This document shows positions 4,895 through 12,646 of a DNA stretch of 12,815 bases, in pieces. The stretch comes from CAZFER01 sp964517495. Its GTDB lineage: Bacteria; Hinthialibacterota; Hinthialibacteria; Hinthialibacterales; Hinthialibacteraceae. Below the pieces are notes generated by a model that worked only from the letters and a program-made list of their open reading frames with translations, did not search any database and was not told the DNA's origin. The stretch lies in NCBI GenBank assembly GCA_964517495.1, contig CAZFER010000112.1, positions 1-12,815 of the forward strand, written 5' to 3'. A program made the translations under genes and the position numbers. How positions within the stretch are numbered: position 1 is the stretch's first letter; every line of letters begins with the position of its first letter.

Positions 4895-5359
4895 ATGAAA
4901 CTCCATGAAATGATCCTGGCATTTATTATCATCGCGGTAGGGGTGTATGTGTTTATTTGGATCAACATACCTCATAGCCCTGGGAGAAATCGCGTAGCGC
5001 AAGCAAAAGCTGAAATTCGAACGTTGCAATCAAGCCTTGAACAGTATTTTATTGACAACCAACGGTATCCGGATTCATTGATTGAATTGACTACCCCTAT
5101 CGCCTATATCGGCTCCATTCCATACGATCCCTTTGCTGAACCGCAAAATACAATTCGATATCGTTATTATAAGGATCCGGTTGAAAACTCAAATCAATGG
5201 TACATTCTCTTATCCAATGGGCCGGATTGGGATATCGATATTCCCTCAAAAATTATCAATGTTACAAGCACGTTATCCCCTCAACGTTTATATCCCTTTA
5301 TATATGATCCTTCCAATGGTACAGATGGCGGTGGTGATATTTTTCGAATAGGGCCATAG
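4895..5359 (+). CDS. Type II secretion GspG/pseudopilin-like protein
   Basis: The 154-residue protein has an N-terminal membrane helix (about 5-25, MILAFIIIAVGVYVFIWINI). It is followed by RVAQAKAEIRTLQSSLEQYF and then DNQRYPDSLIELT. That AkaeirtlxxaLexYxxDxgxYP pattern is the C-terminal half of the GspG/PilE pseudopilin helix. The later YILLSNGPDWDIDI is the glycine/aspartate loop seen in calcium-binding GspG-like proteins. The prepilin-peptidase motif G|FTLxE is missing: the N-terminus reads MKLHEM, so it may be membrane-anchored rather than processed and assembled. Similar proteins are common in Planctomycetota and candidate phyla, where many act outside classic type II secretion. The start has only a weak AAGGGA upstream. 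The next gene begins three bases after the stop, so the two are probably one transcript. Confidence 0.7.
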   Translation: MKLHEMILAFIIIAVGVYVFIWINIPHSPGRNRVAQAKAEIRTLQSSLEQYFIDNQRYPDSLIELTTPIAYIGSIPYDPFAEPQNTIRYRYYKDPVENSNQWYILLSNGPDWDIDIPSKIINVTSTLSPQRLYPFIYDPSNGTDGGGDIFRIGP

Positions 5360-5362
5360 TGA

Positions 5363-6922
5363 ATGATTGATAAATCAAGCCGCTTTTTTACCGTTGAGCG
5401 TCTGTCACGCTTTTCATTTTTTATTTGGGTATCCCTCCTTGCTTATATCTTTCTGGATGTTATCCCTTCATTTTTCAACACTTCTGTTCTTCCATTTGGA
5501 TTTATTTTCCTGCTTGAAGCGATTCTGTTTATTCTATTATGGTTAGCATGGAAACAGTTTAACGGAAATATCACTGTTGGATTTACCTTATTGCTAATTA
5601 TGATCTTCCTATTCAGGATAGTCTATCGATTATCTTTGAGTTCCACATTGCAGGGGGGGATTGATTTATGGGGTTTTCGGGCGGCGACGATTCACCAGCC
5701 TTTTATTGGCTTTTTTTGGTTTGGCATTGGTACATTGGGGTTACATCCCACTATATTCAATCAATTCAGAGATTGGGCGAAACAAATCAGTCCACTCAGC
5801 CATTCTCAAAAACGCATTTATACCTGCTTTGGTCTTGTTTTGATTGCTCTGTTGTTTTGGCTATTGCGCTCAAGCCATATATCGCGTGACGGGATGGATT
5901 GGATATTACGCTCCACCAAACCGGTATGGCATCTTTATATGCGTGAACCGCTAACAATTGGCCTGCACCGATTGGCCTTCCTTGTCGTGCGCCCGATTTT
6001 TAGCACGATGCGCGACATCACATTGGCATCAAAGATATTACCTCTTCTTTCAATCATGGCCGGGGTGTGGAGCGCTTATTGGTTTTGGTGGTTAATTCGC
6101 ACAAAGTGGCAGGATAACCTTGATCGGATTTTAGCGCTATTGCTTGCCCTGGCATCCGGTGGGTGGATGATGCTTTATTTTGGGCATATCGAAGTATATC
6201 CCATCCTCATCGCGGGATTGTTACCAGCGTTGTATTATGCCCAACGCTATCTTAGCGGGTTAGGAGGCATCACACCGGTTGCGATATGGTTTTCCACCGC
6301 TTTTTTGCTACATTTATCGGCAGGATGGTTATTACCCGCATTTATCCTTTTACCCTTCTTAGGGAAAGAACGAATGTCTCCCCTAAAGGATATTACTTGC
6401 TTTGCAACCATTTTTGTGGTGATTCAGGCGATATTCTGGCTTGGTTTGCTGGTGTTTTTTTATGATGCAAGCCTCACAGTGTTGTTGGCCCGCTTGCATG
6501 AAACATTTCATGTTGGTCCTGACCGAGCCATGTTTTTGCCTCCCTCCGCCTGGTTTAACCCTGGAAGATTGTTGGATTTGCTGAATGAACTAATCTACCT
6601 TTCTTTTCCTTGTTTGATTTTAAGCCCCATAGCTCTTGTAACATTCATCGGTCAAAAAAACAAACAAGGTTGGTTTTGGTTTTGGCTCTGTGGGGGATAT
6701 TCAATCTATTTCTTATTGTGGAATCCCGACCGTGGTTTTCCTGAGGATTGGGACCTTTTTTCCCCCCTTGTTCCTTTATATGTGCTTTTTATATTGCATA
6801 CATTACTAAACAACTCTCAGCAACAGAGAGAATGGCTTTATCTTGTATGCGTCGGTATGATATCCTATTCATTAACACAAATTCTTTTTCACTTCTTGAT
6901 ACCGTTTTCCCGATTGCCTTAA
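5363..6922 (+). CDS. Polytopic membrane protein, possible GT-C-type glycosyltransferase
   Basis: The 519-residue protein has about 12 hydrophobic segments from residue 15 to the end, and few charges outside loops. Two loop motifs stand out: MLYFGHIEVYPI in the middle and NPDRGFPEDWDLFSPLVPLY near the C-terminus. Both recall large membrane proteins annotated as glycosyltransferase family 39-like, in which an F/YGHxExY segment and an (R/E)DWDLFS segment recur. The usual acidic catalytic loop between the first two helices is not clear, so catalysis is not asserted. The ATG lies three bases after the pseudopilin-like gene with no strong Shine-Dalgarno, which suggests translational coupling. No signal peptide other than the first helix is evident. 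Confidence 0.6.
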   Translation: MIDKSSRFFTVERLSRFSFFIWVSLLAYIFLDVIPSFFNTSVLPFGFIFLLEAILFILLWLAWKQFNGNITVGFTLLLIMIFLFRIVYRLSLSSTLQGGIDLWGFRAATIHQPFIGFFWFGIGTLGLHPTIFNQFRDWAKQISPLSHSQKRIYTCFGLVLIALLFWLLRSSHISRDGMDWILRSTKPVWHLYMREPLTIGLHRLAFLVVRPIFSTMRDITLASKILPLLSIMAGVWSAYWFWWLIRTKWQDNLDRILALLLALASGGWMMLYFGHIEVYPILIAGLLPALYYAQRYLSGLGGITPVAIWFSTAFLLHLSAGWLLPAFILLPFLGKERMSPLKDITCFATIFVVIQAIFWLGLLVFFYDASLTVLLARLHETFHVGPDRAMFLPPSAWFNPGRLLDLLNELIYLSFPCLILSPIALVTFIGQKNKQGWFWFWLCGGYSIYFLLWNPDRGFPEDWDLFSPLVPLYVLFILHTLLNNSQQQREWLYLVCVGMISYSLTQILFHFLIPFSRLP

Positions 6923-6996
6923 AAGAACTTTTGTGGGAACGTATATATGTATTTCATCGACTTATTATGTAATTATAAGCGAAAGGCGAACGAATT

Positions 6997-9486
6997 ATGA
7001 TAAAAGCGACATTCTGTTTCAGTGGTATTATCCTGTTATTCCTATGTCCTTCTCTACTTTTGGCAGCACCGAATACGGACTATGGGAAAACCGAGATTCT
7101 TTGGGATCAATGGGGAATCCCCCATGTTTTTTCTGAAAGCGATCAAGGTGCTTTTTATGGTTTGGGGTATGCTCAAGCCAAGGACCGCGCATTTCAGATG
7201 TATTATTCATTGCGAATCATTCAGGGCCGCACAGCGGAAATTCTTGGTGAAATTCCCAAACAAAAACGGGGGACCACATCCGTTACTCACGATGTGAAAT
7301 ACCGAACCCTGGGTTTTTATCGATATGCCCAGCGAGTTGCAAAAAATCTTGATGAAGAATCACTGGCGATGCTCAATGCTTTTAGCCAGGGAGTAAATGA
7401 TTACATTAAAGAAAATTCAGACGATTTACTTTACCTCTTCGAAGAATACGGCTTGGTACCTGAACCCTGGACTCCAGCGGACTGTCTGGCCAGCTGGTGG
7501 CATATGGGGAAATTTTTCTCAGGAGAAGGCCTCCACGATACAATGCGCTACCACCGTATTATCGATCAGAAGCGAAGAGAACAGGCGGATCAGGATCAAA
7601 CCGCTTCAGCCCAACGCCGTGAAGATGCCAGAGACCGTGGAGATGCCCGTTCAAGAGTGCGTCCTCAACAACGTGCGCGTTTAGAAGAATTGCGTGAACG
7701 TATGGAAAATTTCAAACCACCGGTTGATGATGATGCCGCGGTAGTGCAACGTGAGGATGTAAGTGAAGAGTGGATCAAAGAAGTAAAACAGTTTGTTGAA
7801 GAAAAACGCCAAAGCGTTACACCAGACAATAAAGATGGTGAAATTAATCCAAAATTCAGCCATGCCTGGGTAGTGGGTGGCAAGAAAACCACCAGCAAAT
7901 CATCCGTGTTGGTTAGCGATCCTCAAACCCCTGTTCGCAACCCATCTTTTCTTTATGAGTTCCACATAAAGGGGAAAACCTTCAACGCCCGGGGTATTGG
8001 TGTATCTGGAAGCCCGATTATTCTGATTGGCTGGACGGACAAGGTCGCCTGGGGCATGACCGCTTTGGGAGGGGATCAAGCCGACCAGTTTATGTTGAAA
8101 ACCGGCTCGGAACATCCCAACCAATATTATTTCGATGGCGAGTGGCGGGATATGAAGGTATGGGAAGAAACCATAAAAATCAAAAATGGGCGGCCTAAAA
8201 CCATCACCCTGAAAGATACACACTTTGGCCCGGTAGTGACATCGATCGCGCATGATACACGGCGTGGGGAAGAAGTCGCCCTAAAGCGAGTACCCCATTG
8301 CGAATTGAACCGCGAAACCATCCAGGGTGCCATCGCCATGTATCGTGCGGATGATGTGTATTCATTTTCAAAAGCCTTGCATGACTGGCGATTTCCATCC
8401 GCTAATATTGTGTTTGGTGATACGAAAGGCAACATAGCGTATTCTGTGCTGGGGGCTATTCCCATGCGTTCACCATTGGCGTTGGAAGGTGGACACGCCA
8501 CTCACGATGGTTCAGCCTCCAAGTATGATTGGTTGGGATTCATGCCGTATGAATACCTTCCTCATTGCATCAATCCCAAACGGGGTTATCTGCTTTCCGC
8601 CAATCATCGTCCAATCGCCTCATTTTATCCATCCATGTTGGGTATCAGCACCGGCTCAAACGGTGATTCAGACCGTTCATGGCGGCTGCGTGAACTTTTA
8701 CAAGCCAAAGAGACGTTTTCCCCTGAAGAGGTGCTCAATGTACATTACGATTGCGTAAGCGCTCCCAAGCGTGAAATTGTGCGGTTGGGATACCACATGC
8801 GGGATACATTGAAGGTCTCGCTGTCCAATAATACTCTAAAAACATTGGATTATCTGGAAGACTGGTATAAAAAGGGTGCGTGTTCAAACATGGCCGTCAA
8901 AGGCTCCGAAGTGGTAAACTTGATTTCAACCTTTTTCCGGCTGGCGTCAACTGAATTGGCCTTTAAACATGGCGGAGGGAATTCCGGTTTAAGCCGTTTT
9001 TTTAAATCCACACAGAAACGCCTTCAAAACAATCCAAAAGCGGAACTGAATGATTTGGAAAAAGAGTGGATTGATGACACACTCGCCAGTGCCTGGCAAA
9101 GCGCCATCAATCGATATGGCCGAAATCCGGAAGAATGGCATGAAGAGGCCATACGCCAGCATAAAAATAGAGTATTAGGCTATTTCGTTTCTTTGGATGG
9201 CTTCCCCAGTTTGGATAAAGAGCATGATTTAACCATGCCTTATCTATCCTGCATTGATGGGGGGACCATTCAATCCCAGGTGGCGCAATCGTATACCCAA
9301 TGGGTGCCCATGCATGATGTTGATACCGCCAAATCGATATTGCCGATTGGGCAATCAGAACATCCATCCAGCCCCTATTACACTTCTACCTATCAGATGT
9401 GGTCAGATGGCGAGTTGCACCCAGCCCCGCTATCACGCGAGGCCGTGGAAAAGTATGTAAAAGCGAAAACAGAGTTTTCAAAGTAA
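6997..9486 (+). CDS. Penicillin-acylase family secreted amidohydrolase (Ntn-hydrolase)
   Basis: The 829-residue precursor has a signal peptide (1-24, ending LLLAA). The alpha-chain begins EILWDQWGIPHVFSESD and carries GLGYAQAKDRAFQM and RIIQGRTAEILGE, all family hallmarks. The autoproteolytic nucleophile should be Ser288 in KFSHAWVVGGKKT, and the catalytic asparagine Asn536 in LLSANHRP, 249 residues into the beta-chain, near position 241 of penicillin G acylase. GWTDKVAWGMTALGGDQAD is the conserved oxyanion-side region. Members cleave amide bonds of penicillins, acyl-homoserine lactones or other acylated amines in the periplasm; the substrate here is unknown. Oddities: the residue after the nucleophile is His, not the usual Asn, and residues 188-285 form a charged, Arg/Glu/Gln-rich linker. 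The gene starts 74 bp after the membrane protein and converges with the LamG gene. Confidence 0.85.
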   Translation: MIKATFCFSGIILLFLCPSLLLAAPNTDYGKTEILWDQWGIPHVFSESDQGAFYGLGYAQAKDRAFQMYYSLRIIQGRTAEILGEIPKQKRGTTSVTHDVKYRTLGFYRYAQRVAKNLDEESLAMLNAFSQGVNDYIKENSDDLLYLFEEYGLVPEPWTPADCLASWWHMGKFFSGEGLHDTMRYHRIIDQKRREQADQDQTASAQRREDARDRGDARSRVRPQQRARLEELRERMENFKPPVDDDAAVVQREDVSEEWIKEVKQFVEEKRQSVTPDNKDGEINPKFSHAWVVGGKKTTSKSSVLVSDPQTPVRNPSFLYEFHIKGKTFNARGIGVSGSPIILIGWTDKVAWGMTALGGDQADQFMLKTGSEHPNQYYFDGEWRDMKVWEETIKIKNGRPKTITLKDTHFGPVVTSIAHDTRRGEEVALKRVPHCELNRETIQGAIAMYRADDVYSFSKALHDWRFPSANIVFGDTKGNIAYSVLGAIPMRSPLALEGGHATHDGSASKYDWLGFMPYEYLPHCINPKRGYLLSANHRPIASFYPSMLGISTGSNGDSDRSWRLRELLQAKETFSPEEVLNVHYDCVSAPKREIVRLGYHMRDTLKVSLSNNTLKTLDYLEDWYKKGACSNMAVKGSEVVNLISTFFRLASTELAFKHGGGNSGLSRFFKSTQKRLQNNPKAELNDLEKEWIDDTLASAWQSAINRYGRNPEEWHEEAIRQHKNRVLGYFVSLDGFPSLDKEHDLTMPYLSCIDGGTIQSQVAQSYTQWVPMHDVDTAKSILPIGQSEHPSSPYYTSTYQMWSDGELHPAPLSREAVEKYVKAKTEFSK

Positions 9487-9510
9487 TCGTTGAAACATCA
9501 GACACGATTA
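9484..9510. terminator. Small hairpin shared by two convergent stop codons
   Basis: TAATCGT (9484-9490) and ACGATTA (9504-9510) are perfect 7-bp inverted arms with a 13-nt loop. Each arm contains the TAA stop of one of the convergent genes. It could act on both transcripts, but the stem is AT-rich and there is no T-tract, so intrinsic termination is doubtful. Confidence 0.25.
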
Positions 9511-10470
9511 GTTTAATTGATCTAAATTGGCGGATTGATGAATGGCCATCATCTCGTGATTGGTTAATGCGCGGTTGAAGACCGCGAGGCCACCAATGGC
9601 CCCTTGCATGGCTTCTTTTTTAAAACTGCCCACTGCATAGCGTGCACCAACAGTAAAATCGGCTGGGGCAATTTTTGGTGGATCATAATTTTTGTTGGGA
9701 TCATAATTGAAAATCCCTCGGCCATGATAATAAGGATTCATGCCCCGGTCTGTACCGCCGGGGCCTCCATTTGTGAAGTAGGGATCACTACGCCGATCGG
9801 CTTTTGGATTTAACTCGCGAGGTTCGAAGACACCGTTGTAGTAAGCCTTTATGTATTCTCCATCATACGTGAATCCCAGTGATATCCATCGATCTGTTTC
9901 GACTTTCGATTTACTGGCCGCATAATCCACACACCAGGGGAACTTGGAACCATCAGCACGCTGCGTAACACCGCCTTCAGATGAAATGTGCGGGGTGATA
10001 TTACGCGCCCCACCATAAGCAGGCATATCAAGCAGTAAAGCATATTGGCGGGTACCGGTGTCATCATGGGCGCCTTTTCCTTCAGACCACATACCGGCAA
10101 TGGTGGTTTTAAGAGCGTTATCAAGCTTCACAAAAGCAACCATGCTGACCTGGGCATCCGGCCCACAAATATTGAGGTCCCCGGTCTCTTCATATGGTAT
10201 TCTGAACCACTCGCTTCCCATGAGGTAAGCGGCACATCCTGAAAATGGCCCACCTTCCACACGTTTAATCGGTCCATTGACTTCTTGCAAAGCATGGATT
10301 TGCTTTCCAAAATCGGAAATCCTTGGTTCCCCCGCTTTTTCAGCAAAATCCCAAAATGCCACGAGCCCCGTTGTTGACTTGATGACACTTGAATGGCCAA
10401 CCGGTTCAGCGGCACGGATTCCGAGGGTGGTAATGCTGATATAAAAGAATACTGAAACAAAAAAACGCAT
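9508..10470 (-). CDS. Secreted LamG/concanavalin A-like domain protein
   Basis: The 320-residue product begins MRFFVSVFFYISITTLGIRA, a signal peptide cleaved near RAA|EP. One jelly-roll domain fills the rest: GLVAFWDFAEKAGEP opens it, SMVAFVKLDN and GMWSEGKG form central strands, ISLGFTYDGEYIKAYYNGV is the classic LamG strand pair, and GAIGGLAVFNRALTNHEM closes it. Such domains bind glycans or serve as adhesive modules; no catalytic residues are evident. The frame is open upstream to an ATG at 10530. ATG 10470 is chosen because AGGAG lies seven bases ahead and the signal peptide then sits at the N-terminus. The gene diverges from the DUF1593-type gene, with 157 bp between the starts, which suggests shared control for extracellular carbohydrate handling; that is inference. 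Confidence 0.75.
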   Translation of the reverse strand: MRFFVSVFFYISITTLGIRAAEPVGHSSVIKSTTGLVAFWDFAEKAGEPRISDFGKQIHALQEVNGPIKRVEGGPFSGCAAYLMGSEWFRIPYEETGDLNICGPDAQVSMVAFVKLDNALKTTIAGMWSEGKGAHDDTGTRQYALLLDMPAYGGARNITPHISSEGGVTQRADGSKFPWCVDYAASKSKVETDRWISLGFTYDGEYIKAYYNGVFEPRELNPKADRRSDPYFTNGGPGGTDRGMNPYYHGRGIFNYDPNKNYDPPKIAPADFTVGARYAVGSFKKEAMQGAIGGLAVFNRALTNHEMMAIHQSANLDQLN

Positions 10471-10627
10471 ATCGATTCTCCTAATTCTGGATGCACTCAT
10501 ACATTTTAAAAGGATAAAAAAAGCAATCATGTACCTTGATTAGTTTATGATCCTGGATTTCACTTGCACTCGCTCTATAGTAGTATAAAAAGGGGCTAAG
10601 CGTCTAGTTTTCTGAAGGGAGGAAAAT
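10471..10627. promoter_or_regulatory. Divergent intergenic region between LamG and DUF1593 genes
   Basis: This AT-rich gap must hold promoters for both genes. Toward the plus strand, TTGCAC (10564-10569) and TATAAA (10584-10589) are candidates, but the 14-bp spacer is too short for a confident call. AAGGGAGG (10615-10622) is the strong Shine-Dalgarno of the plus-strand gene. AGGAG on the minus strand, seven bases upstream of 10470, serves the LamG gene. I see no operator repeat. Confidence 0.4.
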
Positions 10628-11617
10628 ATGCAAAAGTTAATATATACACTGATTTGGACTGTTCTTGTTGTTGGTACAGTATGCGGGGAGCCTCATGACG
10701 GTGCACTGGATGGTAACCGCTATCGGGTGATCGTTTCATCGGATATCGGAGGAAGCGATGAGGATGATGACCAATCCTTTGTTCATTATCTCCTTTATTC
10801 CGACTTATTCGACACAGAAGGGCTTATCTCTTCCCCGCCGAAAGATGGCCGCCTTATGGATTTTGTGGAAGTGATCGATCTATATGAAAAAGATTACCCT
10901 AATTTAATCAAACATTCCAATCATTATCCAAAACCGGAATATCTTCGTTCGATCAGTAAACAAGGGGCAACCGAACCCGCTCCGCAAAAAGGATTCTCTA
11001 CTTCAACAGAAGGTTCGAAATGGATTATTCGTTGTGCCAAACGCGATGATCCCCGTCCTTTGTATGTGCTGGTTTGGGGATCAATCACTGATGTTGCCCA
11101 GGCTGTGCATGACGAACCCAGTTTAAAAGATAAAATCCGCGTGTATTTCATTGCCAGTTGGAACCAGCGGCAGGATCCGCATTCCTATGCTTATCTTAAC
11201 AAAAAGCATCCCGATCTTTGGATGATCCACTGCAATACCACCTTTAGGGGCTGGTATATTGGCGGTGACCAGAGTGGTGATCTGGGTAACAGCACATTTG
11301 TCAATCAACATGTAAAAGGGCATGGCGCCCTGGGGAATTATTTTGTTCCATTAAAAGGAGGCAAAATCAAAATGGGCGATACACCGTCGGTGGCTTATTT
11401 GTTAAAGGGCGATCCCGCCAAACCTGACACACCCCATTGGGGTGGACGGTTTGTACCAAAAGATGGCCGGCCTAACTGGTGGGTGGATGATCCCTCCCCG
11501 CAATGGAAAGAGAATAATCTGGATGGAGCGAAAACTGTCAACCGCTGGAGGCAAGACTATCTACGTGATTGGCAATCACGCATGGATCGCTGTTTAAAAT
11601 CAAAGAAACAAAAATAG
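10628..11617 (+). CDS. Secreted DUF1593-type (nucleoside-hydrolase-like) protein
   Basis: The 329-residue protein has a signal peptide (about 1-20, ending GTVCG). It is followed by RVIVSSDIGGSDEDDDQSF (33-51), an Asp-rich loop like the Ca-binding DTDxxxDDxxA of inosine-uridine nucleoside hydrolases and characteristic of DUF1593. LFDTEGLISSPP, LYVLVWGSITDVAQAV and the IHCNTTFRGWYIGG region continue the fold. DUF1593 proteins are often annotated as cellulose-binding, but a hydrolase role on a glycosidic substrate is equally plausible; neither is shown here. Residues 235-300 (GALGNYFVPLKGG to the tryptophan-rich PNWWVDDPSPQWKE) suit members ending in a substrate-facing lid. An AAGGGAGG Shine-Dalgarno lies five bases before the ATG. 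It is intact and ends just before a pseudogene. Confidence 0.75.
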   Translation: MQKLIYTLIWTVLVVGTVCGEPHDGALDGNRYRVIVSSDIGGSDEDDDQSFVHYLLYSDLFDTEGLISSPPKDGRLMDFVEVIDLYEKDYPNLIKHSNHYPKPEYLRSISKQGATEPAPQKGFSTSTEGSKWIIRCAKRDDPRPLYVLVWGSITDVAQAVHDEPSLKDKIRVYFIASWNQRQDPHSYAYLNKKHPDLWMIHCNTTFRGWYIGGDQSGDLGNSTFVNQHVKGHGALGNYFVPLKGGKIKMGDTPSVAYLLKGDPAKPDTPHWGGRFVPKDGRPNWWVDDPSPQWKENNLDGAKTVNRWRQDYLRDWQSRMDRCLKSKKQK

Positions 11618-11625
11618 GCTCCCTA

Positions 11626-11990
11626 ATGGATAAATCTGAATGGTCGGGCCGAATCATTTCGGTTCAGCCCCGTATCCGGCTGTTGCGGTCTTTCGACGAG
11701 CGGAGCCACAGCTACCTGGGAGTGGACATCGGCGCCTGGACACCCGGACTTATGATGCCAAGTGCACGACCTGTAGCTAGGGCTGTCGGATGCCGGTGGA
11801 GATGATCATAGACCACTGGAACCCGTCCAAGAAACGATACCGGTTCGAGACCTTCTGTTACGGTCCGAAAAGCTGCGCTCTTTACAAGGCCGGACCAACA
11901 CGCAAGGTGCCGGGGCGAAAGGGCATATCCTACACCGAGGAGGACTGGGTCGACGAAGAGGCAACCGCCCACCGCGGATCCGATGACTGA
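11626..11990 (+). pseudogene. Cysteine-rich conserved hypothetical protein, internally deleted and nonsense-mutated
   Basis: From ATG 11626 the frame gives MDKSEWSGRIISVQPRIRLL then RSFDERSHSYLG. At about 11718 the match jumps to another frame with GHRRLDTRTYDAKCTTCS, a TAG (11778-11780), then GCRMPVEMIIDHWNPSKKRY and on to the natural stop TGA at 11988-11990. The two ends look like the N- and C-termini of one conserved protein that I recall from environmental and delta-proteobacterial genomes as uncharacterised. A middle section, probably several dozen codons, is missing at the junction. Where the TAG sits relatives appear to have Trp (TGG), so one base change explains it. Cysteines in CTTC, GC and CYGPKSC suggest a metal site. 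A 66-residue ORF from ATG 11790 is only the C-terminal part. Confidence 0.6.
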
Positions 11991-12068
11991 TATTCAGAAA
12001 CGTGCGACAATCTTGCGGCGCAATCGGCAAAACTCCAATACAAAATTGACATGGGAGGTGTTCTTATT

Positions 12069-12599
12069 ATGGTGAAAACGATATCGGGCGTCGAAATCGA
12101 GTGTATCAGTGGAGATATAGCTTCACAAACAGGGATTACCGCTGTTGTCAATGCTGCAAACGCTCAACTTATGATAGGCGGAGGTGTGGCCGGCGCTATT
12201 CACCGTGCCGCGGGTCCCGGGCTTGCGGAGGAATGTCGTCCATTCGCGCCCATTGATCCAGGGGAGGCGGTTATCACGGCAGGACATAATCTTCCCAACC
12301 AGTTTGTCATTCACTGCCTGGGGCCTGTTTACGGGGTGGACAAACCGGAAGATGTACTGTTGGCGAATTGCTACCGCAATGCTTTACGGCTTGCTGAAGA
12401 GCGTAAGATACAATCAATCGCGTTTCCAGCAATCTCCACCGGCGCATTCGGGTATCCCGTGGAAGATGCGGCCGAAGTGGCATTCGATACTATCATGGAA
12501 GCCATTCCAACACTGAAATCCGTCAAGAGGGTGCGGTTCGTGTTGTATAGCGGGAGAGATTTGGAAATTCATGAAAAAATCCTTGAAAAGAAAACCTGA
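12069..12599 (+). CDS. Macro-domain protein (ADP-ribose/O-acetyl-ADP-ribose binding)
   Basis: The 176-residue protein is a single macro domain. GDI (15-17) and VVNAANA (26-32) form the adenosine end of the pocket, GGGVAGAIHRAAG (37-49) is the loop around the distal ribose, and AISTGAFGYP (121-130) is the phosphate-binding loop. All key elements are present, including the Asn of NAAN and the Gly-rich loop. Bacterial members remove ADP-ribose or acetyl groups from ADP-ribose derivatives in the cytoplasm. The frame also opens at ATG 12051, but ATG 12069 is preferred because GGAGG (12054-12058) sits ten bases ahead and the domain begins at once. It stands between a pseudogene and a partial gene, so no operon partner is clear. 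Its base composition looks more GC-rich than that of the genes at 4418-11617. Confidence 0.85.
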   Translation: MVKTISGVEIECISGDIASQTGITAVVNAANAQLMIGGGVAGAIHRAAGPGLAEECRPFAPIDPGEAVITAGHNLPNQFVIHCLGPVYGVDKPEDVLLANCYRNALRLAEERKIQSIAFPAISTGAFGYPVEDAAEVAFDTIMEAIPTLKSVKRVRFVLYSGRDLEIHEKILEKKT

Positions 12600-12646
12600 A
12601 AAGAAAGAATCGAACGAGTACATTGAGAGCACAAGCTGATTGCAAT

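Noticed and set aside
7900..8501. Long minus-strand open frames inside the acylase gene
   Set aside because: They are antisense shadows of a well-supported coding sequence.
11640..11680. CCGAA/TTCGG hairpin as terminator of the DUF1593 gene
   Set aside because: The stem is five base pairs with no T-tract and lies inside the N-terminal part of the pseudogene.
1626..11780. Stop-codon reassignment as an explanation of the in-frame stops
   Set aside because: TAA, TGA and TAG each interrupt different genes and frameshifts and deletions accompany them; intact genes use normal stops.
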